64,000 nt of DNA from Falsiroseomonas sp046052145 (GTDB lineage: Bacteria; Pseudomonadota; Alphaproteobacteria; Acetobacterales; Acetobacteraceae). Below are positions 42,163-50,911 of the stretch, in pieces. Position 1 is the first letter of the stretch; each line of letters starts with the position of its first letter. The stretch lies in assembly GCA_046052145.1 (NCBI GenBank), contig JBJOMW010000001.1:62001-126000 (forward strand), written 5' to 3'. The position numbers and the translations under genes are program-made. Below the pieces are notes generated by a model. It saw nothing but the letters and a program-made list of their open reading frames with translations, made no database searches and had not been told where the DNA came from.

Positions 42163-44343
42163 ATGGGTGCCCTGACCGCCGGCCGCGCGGCGCTGCTCTG
42201 CGCCGCGCTCGGTTTCCTGCTGCTGCCCTGGCATGGGCTGGAGCGCGGCCTGGCGGAGCTTACCGCCTGGCCGGGTGGAACTGCGGCACCGCTCGCGCTG
42301 CTGCTGCTCGACAGCTCGCGCTGGTGGCTGTGGCCGGTGGCGTTGCTGCTCGGCCTCGCCGCGCTACCGCTGCTGCGCGGCCGGGCGGCGGGCACGGTGC
42401 TGACGCTGGCGGGTGCGGGCATTCTCGTCTGGGTCGCGCTGATGGGCCAGGCGATCGGGCTGCGCGGGCTGGACTGGGACTGGCTCGCGCCACTGCTGGG
42501 CGCACCGCCGCCGCAGCCCGCGCTCGGCTGGGGCGCGCTGCTGGTGCTGGTGGGCGCGGTCGGCCTGCTCTCGGCCGGGCTCGCCGCGCGCGGCGCCTTC
42601 GGGGCGGATGCGTTCATCGCCTTCCTTGTCACCGGCAGCGCGGCGCTGCTGGCACTGTTCGTCTTCGCACCGCTCGCCACCATCCTGACGGCCGCGATCT
42701 ATGAGGGCGACCGCTTCGCGCCCGATGCACTGGCCGCGCGCCTCACCGCGCCGGAAGCCTGGAGCCTCGCCTGCGTCACGACGCACCAGGGCTGCGGCGT
42801 GGTGTGGAACACGCTGCTGCTGGCCAGCCTGACGGGCGTGATCTCCACGGCCATCGGCCTGTTCTTCGCGCTGCTGGCGGTGCGGGGCGGCATGCGGCGG
42901 AGCGCGTCGGTCTTCCGCGCCATGTCCATCCTGCCGCTGATCACACCGCCCTTCGTCGTGGCGATGGCGCTGATCGTGCTGTTCGGCCGCACCGGCATTG
43001 TCACCACCGCCATGTGGGACTGGTTCGATATTCCGCGCAGCCGCTGGATTTACGGCCTGCCGGGCGTGCTGCTGGCGCAAGTGCTGGCGCAGGCGCCGAT
43101 CGCCTTCCTGCTGCTGGATGGCGCGCTGCGTGCCATCTCGCCGAGCCTTGAGGAGGCAGCCTCCACCATGGGGGCGCGGCGGATGCAGGTGTTCCGCACC
43201 GTCACCTGGCCGCTGCTGAAGCCGGCGCTGGCGGCGGCCTTTCTGCTGGGCTTCGTCGAATCGCTCGCGGATTTCGGCAATCCGCTGGTGCTCGGCGGCG
43301 ATTTCGACGTGCTGTCCACGCGCATCTTCTTCGCCATCGCCGGCGCGCGGCACGATCCCGGCCGCGCGGCCGCACTCGCGCTGCTGCTGCTGGCGCTCAC
43401 CTTCGGCGCCTTCGCGCTGCAGGCCTGGTGGCTCGGCAAGCGGCGCTACACCACCGTGACGGGCAAGGGCGATTCCGGCCTGCCGGCGCCGCTGCCGCGC
43501 GGCCTCGCGCTCGGCGCCTCGCTGGTCGTCTGGCCGTGGATGATCTTCACCGCACTGGTCTACGGCATCATCCTCGTCGGCGGCTTCGTGCACGATATCG
43601 GCCGCGGCGATATGAGCTTCACCTGGCGTCACATCCTCACCGCCTTCGAGGTGGAGATGGAAGGCGGCATGGCTTTTCGGGGCGCTGCCTGGGACAGCCT
43701 GTTCACGACGATCCAGGTCGCCGCAATCGCCGCGCCCTTTACGGCAGGCCTTGGCATCCTGCTGGCTTGGCTGATCTCGCGGCAGGATTTCCGGGGGCGG
43801 CGGACGCTGGAATTCGCCACCATGCTGTCCTTCGCCATCCCGGGCACCGTCGTCGGCGTGTCCTATGTGATGGCGTTCAACGTGCCGCCCATCGAGCTGA
43901 CCGGCACGGCGCTGATCCTCATCCTCTGCTTCGTCTTCCGAAACCTGCCGGTCGGCGTGCGCGGCGGTATCGCGGCGCTGGCGCAGATCGACCGGTCGCT
44001 GGACGAGGCCAGCGCGACGATGGGGGCGAGCGCGCTCGCGACACTGCGGCGCGTGGTGCTGCCGCTGCTGCGCCCGGCCATCGTCACCGCACTCGCCTAC
44101 AGCTTCATCCAGGCGATGACGGCTGTCTCGGCGGTGATCTTCCTGGTCTCGGCGCAGCACAACCTTGCCACGGTCTATATCGTCGGCCGGGTCGAAGCGG
44201 GCGAGATGGCGCTGGCCATCGCCTATTCCACCGTGCTGATCGTCGTCATGCTGGCCGTCGTGCTCGGCATCGAGAAACTCGTCGGCCGCGCCCAGATTGG
44301 CCGCCGCGCGCCCGCCGCTGGCCCTGTGCGGGCAGGAGCCTGA
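42163..44343 (+). CDS. ABC transporter permease, fused double MetI-type (AfuB-like)
   Basis: This 726-residue inner-membrane protein combines two binding-protein-dependent transport domains in one chain, as in AfuB/FbpB. The EAA loops that contact the ATPase are EEAASTMGARRMQVFRTVTW (first half) and DEASATMGASALATLRRVVL (second half). The N-terminal ~165 residues add several extra hydrophobic segments before the first transport domain. It starts 27 bases after the binding protein. No frameshift is seen. Confidence 0.88.
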   Translation: MGALTAGRAALLCAALGFLLLPWHGLERGLAELTAWPGGTAAPLALLLLDSSRWWLWPVALLLGLAALPLLRGRAAGTVLTLAGAGILVWVALMGQAIGLRGLDWDWLAPLLGAPPPQPALGWGALLVLVGAVGLLSAGLAARGAFGADAFIAFLVTGSAALLALFVFAPLATILTAAIYEGDRFAPDALAARLTAPEAWSLACVTTHQGCGVVWNTLLLASLTGVISTAIGLFFALLAVRGGMRRSASVFRAMSILPLITPPFVVAMALIVLFGRTGIVTTAMWDWFDIPRSRWIYGLPGVLLAQVLAQAPIAFLLLDGALRAISPSLEEAASTMGARRMQVFRTVTWPLLKPALAAAFLLGFVESLADFGNPLVLGGDFDVLSTRIFFAIAGARHDPGRAAALALLLLALTFGAFALQAWWLGKRRYTTVTGKGDSGLPAPLPRGLALGASLVVWPWMIFTALVYGIILVGGFVHDIGRGDMSFTWRHILTAFEVEMEGGMAFRGAAWDSLFTTIQVAAIAAPFTAGLGILLAWLISRQDFRGRRTLEFATMLSFAIPGTVVGVSYVMAFNVPPIELTGTALILILCFVFRNLPVGVRGGIAALAQIDRSLDEASATMGASALATLRRVVLPLLRPAIVTALAYSFIQAMTAVSAVIFLVSAQHNLATVYIVGRVEAGEMALAIAYSTVLIVVMLAVVLGIEKLVGRAQIGRRAPAAGPVRAGA

Positions 44344-44345
44344 CA

Positions 44346-44411
44346 TGCATCGGATGACCGCAGGGCGCAGGGTGCGCAGCGGCCGAGCACCGGAGGTCTG
44401 AATCCGATGCA
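44346..44411 (+). promoter_or_regulatory. inverted repeat enclosing the ATPase gene start
   Basis: TGCATCGGAT (44346-44355) is perfectly complementary to ATCCGATGCA (44402-44411), 46 bases later. The right arm includes the ATG (44407) of the ATPase gene, and its ribosome site GGAGGT (44392-44397) lies in the loop. In mRNA the pair could mask the start codon and make ATPase synthesis depend on permease translation or on a regulator. Confidence 0.4.
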
Positions 44412-45453
44412 CAAAGCTGTGCCCACCGACGCCGCCATCGCCTTCGACCGCGTCACGAAAGCCTTCGGCACCGTGCGCGCGGTGGACGAGGTGTCCTTCA
44501 CCCTGCCGCAGGGCGCGCTGGTGACGCTGCTCGGCCCTTCGGGCTGCGGCAAGACCACGACGCTGCGCCTGATCGCCGGCCTCGAACTGCCAACCGATGG
44601 CAGCATCACCATCGAAGGCCGCGACGTCACGCGGCTCGCGGCGGCGGAACGCCGCATCGCGATGGTGTTCCAATCCTATGCGCTGTTCCCGCACATGAAC
44701 GTGCTGGAAAACGTCGCCTATGGCCTGGTCGTCAACGGCGCCCGCAAGCAGAGCGCGGAGGCGGATGCGCTTTCGATGCTGAAGACGCTCGGCCTGGAAG
44801 GGCTGGGGCACCGCCTGCCGGCGGAGCTTTCGGGCGGGCAGCAGCAGCGCGTCGCTGTCGCCCGCGCGCTGGTCCTGCGCCCGCAGGTGCTGCTGTTCGA
44901 CGAGCCGCTGTCGAACCTGGATGCCCGCCTGCGCCGCCGCGTGCGGGAAGACATCCGCGACCTGCAGAAGCGGCTGGGCCTGTCGGTGGTCTATGTCACG
45001 CATGACCAGCAGGAAGCCCTCGCCGTCTCCGACCTCGTCTGCGTGATGCGCAGCGGCAAGATCGCGCAGATGGGCACGCCGAACGCGCTCTACGAAGATC
45101 CGGCCGATGCCTTCATCGCCGACTTCATGGGGGAGGCGAATGTGCTGGATGGCGAGGTGATCGGCCCGGGCCGCGTCGCGCTCGGCGGCATCGTGCTGCC
45201 AACCTCGATGCGCGACCATCCGACAGGCCGCGCGCAGCTTGCGGTGCGACCTGAATCGATCACGCTGGCCGCATCCGGCGAAGGCCTGCCCGGCCGGGTG
45301 CAGCGCGCCGCCTTCCTCGGCCAGACTCGCGAATACGAGATCGAGACGGCGGCTGGCCAGATCTTCGTCGTCACGCCCGCGGCGGCGCAGGCCTTCGCGC
45401 CGGGCGAAGCCCTGGTCTGCCGCCTCGACCGGGTGATCCCGCTCCGCGCCTGA
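44407..45453 (+). CDS. ABC transporter ATP-binding protein (AfuC/FbpC/PotA-like)
   Basis: This 348-residue ATPase powers the preceding permease. Walker A is LLGPSGCGKTTTLRL (about 42-51), the Q-loop is MVFQSYALFPHMN, the signature is LSGGQQQRVAVARAL, and Walker B is VLLFDEPLSNLDARL. A TOBE-like C-terminal domain (QLAVRPESITLAASGEG) is present, as in iron, polyamine and AfuC-type ATPases. Its stop abuts that of the convergent gene, sharing the palindrome TGATCA at 45451-45456. Confidence 0.92.
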   Translation: MHKAVPTDAAIAFDRVTKAFGTVRAVDEVSFTLPQGALVTLLGPSGCGKTTTLRLIAGLELPTDGSITIEGRDVTRLAAAERRIAMVFQSYALFPHMNVLENVAYGLVVNGARKQSAEADALSMLKTLGLEGLGHRLPAELSGGQQQRVAVARALVLRPQVLLFDEPLSNLDARLRRRVREDIRDLQKRLGLSVVYVTHDQQEALAVSDLVCVMRSGKIAQMGTPNALYEDPADAFIADFMGEANVLDGEVIGPGRVALGGIVLPTSMRDHPTGRAQLAVRPESITLAASGEGLPGRVQRAAFLGQTREYEIETAAGQIFVVTPAAAQAFAPGEALVCRLDRVIPLRA

Positions 45454-46407
45454 TCAGAGCGTGTGGGTCGCCGGGTGGAACAGCTCCTCCGGCGCCACAT
45501 CGCGCGGCGCCAGCCCATCGGCCTTCGCATAGCGGCACATCGCCGCCAGCTCGTCGCGGCTGCGCGCGAAGCCATAGGGCCAGGGATCGCCGCCCATCAG
45601 CGCCGTCTGGCTGTCCACCTCGGAGGCCAGCCAGGGCAGCGACACGCGCAGCACATTCACCATGGCGAGTTCCGCCAGCGCCATCGCCTTCGCCTCAGCA
45701 AAGGCGCGGCAGAGCGCGGGCGCGAGATCGCGATGCGTCTCCGCCACGTCGCGACGGATGGCGATGCAATGCATGATCGGGAAGAAGCCGGTCGCGCGGA
45801 AATACGCCTCCTCCGCCGCACGCGTGTCGGCGAACAACCGCGCGACGGGCGCGGTGCGGTTCAGGAAGCAGGCCGGCGCGCGCGGGCCGATGAAGGCGTC
45901 GATGCGGCCTTCGGCCAGCGCCGCTTCCAGCGTATCGCCCTCGCCGATCGGCTGCACGTCGTAGCCCGGCGGCAGGCTGATGGCGGTGCGTTCCCCGCCT
46001 GAGCGCCAATGGATGCCGCGCGTGTCCACGCCATACTGCTCGCGCAGCATGCCACGCACCCAGAGTGCGGCGGTCTGCTGGTATTCCGGCGTGCCGATGG
46101 TGCGGCCCGCCAGGTCTTCCGGCTTCGCGATGCCGCGATCCGTGCGGATGTAGATCGCGTTGTGCCGGAAGGAGCGGGACGGCCAGACGGGGATGCCGAT
46201 GTAGCGCGAATCCCCGCGCGCGACCGAGAGGATGTGGCTCGACATCGAAAGCTCGGTGATCTCGTACCGGCCTTCGCGCATGGCGATGCGGAACAGATCC
46301 TCCGGTTCGCCGGCGAGCGGAGCAATGTCGAAGCCCTCCACCTTGACCCGCCCGTCATGGAGCGGGCGCGTGCGGTCGGAGAGGGTGCTGGCGAGGGTCA
46401 GGGTCAT
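45454..46407 (-). CDS. 4,5-dihydroxyphthalate decarboxylase-like protein
   Basis: This 317-residue protein lacks a signal peptide. It opens with LTLASTLSDRTRPLHDGRVK, has the block FRIAMREGRYEITELSMSSH, a domain linker near RTIGTPEYQQTAALWVRGML, and a C-terminus of Pht5-type decarboxylases. It is last in an operon behind a molybdenum hydroxylase, so it may decarboxylate the hydroxylated aromatic or heteroaromatic acid. It is a distant relative of the protein at 30984. The start overlaps the hydroxylase stop by 4 bases. Confidence 0.8.
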   Translation of the reverse strand: MTLTLASTLSDRTRPLHDGRVKVEGFDIAPLAGEPEDLFRIAMREGRYEITELSMSSHILSVARGDSRYIGIPVWPSRSFRHNAIYIRTDRGIAKPEDLAGRTIGTPEYQQTAALWVRGMLREQYGVDTRGIHWRSGGERTAISLPPGYDVQPIGEGDTLEAALAEGRIDAFIGPRAPACFLNRTAPVARLFADTRAAEEAYFRATGFFPIMHCIAIRRDVAETHRDLAPALCRAFAEAKAMALAELAMVNVLRVSLPWLASEVDSQTALMGGDPWPYGFARSRDELAAMCRYAKADGLAPRDVAPEELFHPATHTL

Positions 46408-48542
46408 TCGGCGCGTTCGATATTCTCGGGGGTGAAAGGCCAGTGGCGCATGCGGACGCCCAGCGCGTCGGCGATGCCATTCGCGATGGCGCCGATGACC
46501 GGCCCCATGCTGGCCTCGCCGGCGCCCAGCGGCGGCGCCTCGGGCCGGGCGATGATGTCCACGGCCACCTCCGGCACCTCGGAAAAGCGCAGGATGGGGT
46601 AGCGTTCCCAAGCGTCGGAGGTGATGGCGCGCGTGTCGTGCTGCACGGCTTCCATCAGACACATGGAGACCGCCTGGATCGCGCCGCCTTCCATCTGGTT
46701 GGCGACGCCATCGGGGTTGATCACCTCACCCACATCGCAGGCCAGCCATACGCGGCGGCAGCGCACGCGTTCTGCGCACTCCACTTCGGCGACCGCCGCG
46801 CACCAGGCGCCCGTGCCCTTGTAGCGCGCAACGCCGAGGCCGAAGCCGGTGCCCTCGGCCTTCGTGCGCGTCTCCCAGCCCGCCATCTGCGCGGCGCGCG
46901 ACAACACATCGCGCGCGCGCGCATCGTCGAGATGCCGCAGCCGATGCGCCAGCGGGTCTTCGCCGGCGCGTGCAGCGATCTCGTCCATCACGCTCTCGAT
47001 CGCCCAGACATTCACCAGCGCGCCGAGGCCGCGCAGCGCGCTCGCGCGGATCGGCATCTCCATCACGCGATGGATCGCGACCCTGCGCGCCGGCGCGCGA
47101 TAGGCCGGCGCGGCGTTGCGATCAATGCCGCCGCCCGCCGCCGCGGGCGGGTTCAGCGCCAACGGCACGGGGAAGGGATCGGCGAGGTAGGAGGCCGAGA
47201 GCAGCGTCGGATCCTTGCCGCGCCCAGGGCGGGAGGAATGCCCGTTCGACACACCATCCTGCGTCCAGCGCAGCAGCGTGCCGGCCTCATCGGCCTCGGC
47301 CTCGATCTCGACCAGCATGGCGGGCGAGAAGGGCGACCAACCGAGCTCCTCCGCACGGCTCCACTGCACGCGCACGGGCTTGCCCGGATGCGCGCGCGCG
47401 ACGAGTGCGGCATCGAGCGCGACATCGTCGGCGCCATTGTGGCCGTAGCAGCCCGAACCTTCGACGTGATGCACGACGATCGCCTCGGCCGGCAGGCGCA
47501 GCGCCTTCACCAGATCGGCGCGGAGATTGTAGATGCCCTGGCTGTGGCTCCAGACCTCCATCGTGGCGCCATCCCAGCGCGCGACAGCGCAGGACGGGCC
47601 GATCGAGCCATGCGCCAGGAAAGGCCGCAGGAAGGCGGCCTTCACGCGATGCGTAGGCGCGGGCGTTTCGGCCTGCGTCTCGGTGACGATGCTGCTCTCG
47701 CGCGGTGCGGCGCGGAGCCAGGCTTCCAGCGCGGTGTCGGGGGGCAGCGTGTCCTGTTCTTCCCAGGTCGCGCGCTGCGCCAGGCGCTCGGCCGCAGCTT
47801 CGGCGTGGTGTTCCTGCGTTGCCACCACCGCCAGCACGCTACCGTCTCGGAACACCGCAGCGCCGCCGGGCAGCGCGCCATCCTTCAGCGCCGTCAGCCG
47901 CGCACCGCGCGACGGCGGGCGCACCATGCGGGCATGCAGCATCCCGGGCAGTCGCATGTCGTGCACATAGCGCGGGATGCCGAACAGCTTGTCGGGCAGG
48001 TCGAGCCGCGCGGCGGAAGTGCCGGCGATGCGCCGCTGGTCCGCGCGCTTCGGCACCGCATCCGGCGAGGCTTCCACCGCCAGCAGCGCGTCATCGGCCA
48101 TTGCCCAATAGCTGCCCAGCACGCGGCCATCGGGGGCGACGAAGTCGCCGTCGCGCACCGCGATCTCCTCCACCGGCACGCCCGTCTTCTGCGCGACGAC
48201 ACCGACGAAAATGCGGCGCGCATCGGCGCAGGCATGGCGCAGCGCGGCGCCGCATTCCTGCACGCTGAGGCTGCCAGAGGTGACGGCCTCATCCGGGCTG
48301 GTTGGCGTCGAGGCTGGCTGCACGCGCAGACGCGCCAACGGCACATCCAGCTCATCGGCGCTGATCTGCGCCAGCGCCGTCAGGATGCCCTGGCCGAGCT
48401 CCACCTTGCCGGGACGGATGGTGACGAAGCCCTCGGCATGCACCGAAATCCAGCGATCCAGCCGGCGGTTCACATGCAGGCTGCCAGGCAGCTTCGGCTT
48501 GTCGTCGCCACCTTCGGCGGCCATGCGGAAAGCGAGGTTCAT
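46404..48542 (-). CDS. molybdopterin-binding subunit of a xanthine dehydrogenase-family hydroxylase (IorB/NicB-like)
   Basis: This 712-residue catalytic subunit contains the molybdenum cofactor and hydroxylates an (N-hetero)aromatic ring. Diagnostic blocks are TIRPGKVELGQGILTALAQI (cofactor loop), HHVEGSGCYGHNGADDVALD, ASALRGLGALVNVWAIESVM, LACDVGEVINPDGVANQMEG, and the active-site Glu in PLGAGEASMGPVIG. It resembles isoquinoline 1-oxidoreductase beta and the N-terminal part of nicotinate dehydrogenase NicB, but lacks the C-terminal cytochrome c domains of NicB. No FAD subunit is encoded nearby. No signal peptide is seen. Confidence 0.88.
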   Translation of the reverse strand: MNLAFRMAAEGGDDKPKLPGSLHVNRRLDRWISVHAEGFVTIRPGKVELGQGILTALAQISADELDVPLARLRVQPASTPTSPDEAVTSGSLSVQECGAALRHACADARRIFVGVVAQKTGVPVEEIAVRDGDFVAPDGRVLGSYWAMADDALLAVEASPDAVPKRADQRRIAGTSAARLDLPDKLFGIPRYVHDMRLPGMLHARMVRPPSRGARLTALKDGALPGGAAVFRDGSVLAVVATQEHHAEAAAERLAQRATWEEQDTLPPDTALEAWLRAAPRESSIVTETQAETPAPTHRVKAAFLRPFLAHGSIGPSCAVARWDGATMEVWSHSQGIYNLRADLVKALRLPAEAIVVHHVEGSGCYGHNGADDVALDAALVARAHPGKPVRVQWSRAEELGWSPFSPAMLVEIEAEADEAGTLLRWTQDGVSNGHSSRPGRGKDPTLLSASYLADPFPVPLALNPPAAAGGGIDRNAAPAYRAPARRVAIHRVMEMPIRASALRGLGALVNVWAIESVMDEIAARAGEDPLAHRLRHLDDARARDVLSRAAQMAGWETRTKAEGTGFGLGVARYKGTGAWCAAVAEVECAERVRCRRVWLACDVGEVINPDGVANQMEGGAIQAVSMCLMEAVQHDTRAITSDAWERYPILRFSEVPEVAVDIIARPEAPPLGAGEASMGPVIGAIANGIADALGVRMRHWPFTPENIERAE

Positions 48543-49003
48543 GGCGCGGCCATCTCCTCGGCCGCGCGCAGCACAGCGCGGACGATCCGGTTATGGCTGC
48601 CGCAACGGCAGAGATGCGGCTCAAGCGCGTCCTTCACCTGCGCCGCATCCGGGCGCGGCACGCGACGCAGCAACGCGAGCGACGCCATCAGGATACCCGA
48701 CAGGCAATAGCCGCATTGCCCGGCCTGCAACTCCAGGAAGGCGCGCTGCAGCGGATGCGGCGCCTCCGGCGTGCCGAGGCCCTCCAGCGTCTCCACGCGC
48801 TTCCCCGCAACCGCGCCAATGGGCAGCGCGCAAGCATAGGCCGGCGCGCCATCCACCAGCACCACGCAGGCACCGCATTGCTCCGCCCCGCAGCCGAAGC
48901 GCGGGCCCGACAGGTTGAGCGGCCCGCGCAGCGCAGCGAGCAAGGGCGCGTCGCCTTCGATCTCCGGCGCGACGACTGCGCCGTTCAGCGTGAAGGCACT
49001 CAT
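48539..49003 (-). CDS. [2Fe-2S] subunit of the molybdenum hydroxylase
   Basis: This 154-residue electron-transfer subunit pairs with the downstream catalytic subunit. The plant-ferredoxin-type cluster is ligated by GCGAEQCGACVV and the later Cys in YACALPIG; the second, near-cofactor cluster by GQCGYCLSGIL and HLCRCGSHNRIV. It is like IorA/NicA. It overlaps the catalytic subunit by 4 bases and starts inside the stop of the upstream binding protein. Confidence 0.92.
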   Translation of the reverse strand: MSAFTLNGAVVAPEIEGDAPLLAALRGPLNLSGPRFGCGAEQCGACVVLVDGAPAYACALPIGAVAGKRVETLEGLGTPEAPHPLQRAFLELQAGQCGYCLSGILMASLALLRRVPRPDAAQVKDALEPHLCRCGSHNRIVRAVLRAAEEMAAP

Positions 49004-49974
49004 CAGGTCGGCGTCATGCGGGCCATGCGGATGTACTCCGCCTGGCGCGTGATGTCCTGGCGCAGAAAGGCGTCGAACTCCGCGATGCTCATCGGCATGG
49101 GCTGCGCGCCGGCGCGGGCCTGCGCCTCCCGCGTCGCGGGCAGGCCGAGGATGCGGTTGACCTCGGCATTCAGCCGCTCGCGGATCGGCGCGGGTGTCGC
49201 GGCCGGCGCCATGAGGCCGAGCCAGATGGACGCCTCATAGCCCGGCAGCGTCTCCGCCACCGTCGGCAGCTCCGGCATCAGCGGGTTGCGCTGCGGGCCG
49301 GTGGTGGCCAGTCCGCGCACGCGCCCGCCGGCGATCTGCTCGCGCATCGTCGGGATGGCGTCGAACATGATGGGCACCTGGCCGGAGATCAGCGCCGTCC
49401 GCGCCTCATTCGAACCACGGAAGGGCACATGCGTCGCCTGCGCATTCGCCATCGCCAGGAACACCTCGCCCGCCACGTGATAGGGCGTGCCGGGGCCGCT
49501 GCTGGCGTAGTCGAAGCGGTTCGGATTGGCGCGCAGCAACGCGATCAGCTCCGGCAGGGTCTGCGCCGGGATCGAGGGATGCACGGCCAGCACGTGATGC
49601 GCGACGTTGATGGCCGCGACCGGCGCAAGGTCGGTCATCAGGCGGTACGGACGGTTCGGGATCAGCGTCTCATTCGCCGTATGCGTGTTCGACATAAGCA
49701 GCAGCGTGTAGCCATCGGGCTGCGCCTTCGCGACGGCATCCGTGCCGATCACCGCGCCGGCGCCGGGGCGGTTTTCCACCACGAAGGGCTGGCCGAGTGC
49801 GGCCTGCAGCGGCTCAGACAGGAAGCGCGCCGCGACATCGGCGGACCCGCCAAGGCCGAAGGGTACGACGATGCGCACCGGGCGGTTGGGCCAGGGTGCC
49901 TGCGCGCGGGCTGCGGCAGGCAGCAAGGCCGGCAGGGCAAGCGCCCCGGCAAGGGCAGTACGGCGGCGGATCAT
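49003..49974 (-). CDS. Bug/TctC-family binding protein, first gene of the hydroxylase operon
   Basis: This 323-residue exported protein has a signal region RRTALAGALALPALLPAAAR and then WPNRPVRIVVPFGLGGSADV and VENRPGAGAVIGTDAVAKAQ, the Bug motifs. It is first in a four-gene coupled operon, so its ligand is probably the carboxylated ring compound processed by the hydroxylase and decarboxylase. GGAGGAACC precedes the ATG at 49974. The permease partner is not in the window. Confidence 0.9.
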   Translation of the reverse strand: MIRRRTALAGALALPALLPAAARAQAPWPNRPVRIVVPFGLGGSADVAARFLSEPLQAALGQPFVVENRPGAGAVIGTDAVAKAQPDGYTLLLMSNTHTANETLIPNRPYRLMTDLAPVAAINVAHHVLAVHPSIPAQTLPELIALLRANPNRFDYASSGPGTPYHVAGEVFLAMANAQATHVPFRGSNEARTALISGQVPIMFDAIPTMREQIAGGRVRGLATTGPQRNPLMPELPTVAETLPGYEASIWLGLMAPAATPAPIRERLNAEVNRILGLPATREAQARAGAQPMPMSIAEFDAFLRQDITRQAEYIRMARMTPT

Positions 49975-50038
49975 CTTGGTTCCTCCTCGGCGCGGTTGCC
50001 TGCAAGAATCGGGGCGCGGAACCGGTTCGGCAAGACCG

Positions 50039-50911
50039 CTAGGTGGCGATCTCGACCAGCACCGGCACGTGGTCCGATGCCTTCTCCCAGCCGCGCGCAT
50101 CCTTCAGCACGGTGTGCGAGCGCAGCCCGCCCGCGAGGTCCTGCGAGACCCACACATGATCGAGCCGCCGCCCGCGGTCAGACGCGCGCCAATCCGCCGC
50201 GCGATAGGACCACCATGTGTAGAGCTTCTGGTCCTCCGGCACGAAATGCCGCAGCCCATCATACCACTGTCCGGCGCGCATCATCGCCGTCAGCGCCTCA
50301 GTCTCCATCGGCGTGTGGGAGACGACGTCGAGCAGCTGCTTGTGCGACCACACATCGTGTTCCAGCGGCGCGATGTTCAGATCACCGACCAGCACGGCAC
50401 GCTTGATCCCGCCGGCCTTGTGGCGCGCCGCAGACCAGGCCGTGGCCTCGGCCACGAAATCCATCTTGTGGGCGAATTTCGGATTGGCCTCGCGGTCCGC
50501 GATATCGCCGCCGGCCGGGATGTAGAAATCATGCAGCTCCACCGCGCCGCCCGGCGCGTCGAGCTCGACCGCGATGTGCCGGCAATCGCCCTTGCCGCAC
50601 CAATCGGGATCCTGCCCATCGCGAAGGCCGAACGGCAGCTTCGAGAGGATGGCGACGCCGTTATAGCCCTTCATCCCGCGCACCGCGCGATGCGCGAAGC
50701 CGAGCGCGGCGATACCCTCATGCGGAAACAGCTCGTCCGGGCACTTCGTCTCCTGCAGGCAGATCACGTCGGGCGACAGCGCAGCGACGAGATCGGCCAG
50801 CAGCGGCAGACGCAGCCGGACGGAGTTGATGTTCCAGGTGACGATGCGCAGCGGGCGCGCGCCGGCGATGATCGCCGGCGCTGTCCGCTGCGTGGTGGGC
50901 TTTGCGGCCAC
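50039..50911 (-). CDS. xth: exodeoxyribonuclease III
   Basis: This is an AP endonuclease/3'-5' exonuclease of base excision repair. The 290-residue protein has LRIVTWNINSVRLRLPLLAD (metal Asn), VICLQETKCPDELFP (catalytic Glu), YNGVAILSK, VGDLNIAPLEHDVW, DRGRRLDHVWVSQDL and the final SDHVPVLVEI His. A ~20-residue N-terminal extension precedes the core. It lies directly after the FAH gene (no gap), so the two are probably co-transcribed. Confidence 0.94.
   Translation of the reverse strand: MAAKPTTQRTAPAIIAGARPLRIVTWNINSVRLRLPLLADLVAALSPDVICLQETKCPDELFPHEGIAALGFAHRAVRGMKGYNGVAILSKLPFGLRDGQDPDWCGKGDCRHIAVELDAPGGAVELHDFYIPAGGDIADREANPKFAHKMDFVAEATAWSAARHKAGGIKRAVLVGDLNIAPLEHDVWSHKQLLDVVSHTPMETEALTAMMRAGQWYDGLRHFVPEDQKLYTWWSYRAADWRASDRGRRLDHVWVSQDLAGGLRSHTVLKDARGWEKASDHVPVLVEIAT

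Noticed and set aside
42364..45219. Very long minus-strand open frame (951 codons) opposite the AfuB/AfuC-like genes
   Set aside because: It is a codon-bias shadow of GC-rich DNA: its translation is Arg/Gln/His-rich and low-complexity, with no recognisable domain, while the plus-strand proteins show full family motifs.
41101..45453. Annotation of the ABC system as an iron(III) importer
   Set aside because: The binding protein matches the AfuA pattern with the sugar-phosphate-site residues, and the neighbours are inositol genes. Iron transport is not excluded but is less supported.
46443..48710. 755-codon plus-strand frame opposite the molybdenum hydroxylase
   Set aside because: Low-complexity His/Arg-rich translation, clearly antisense to a well-conserved catalytic subunit.
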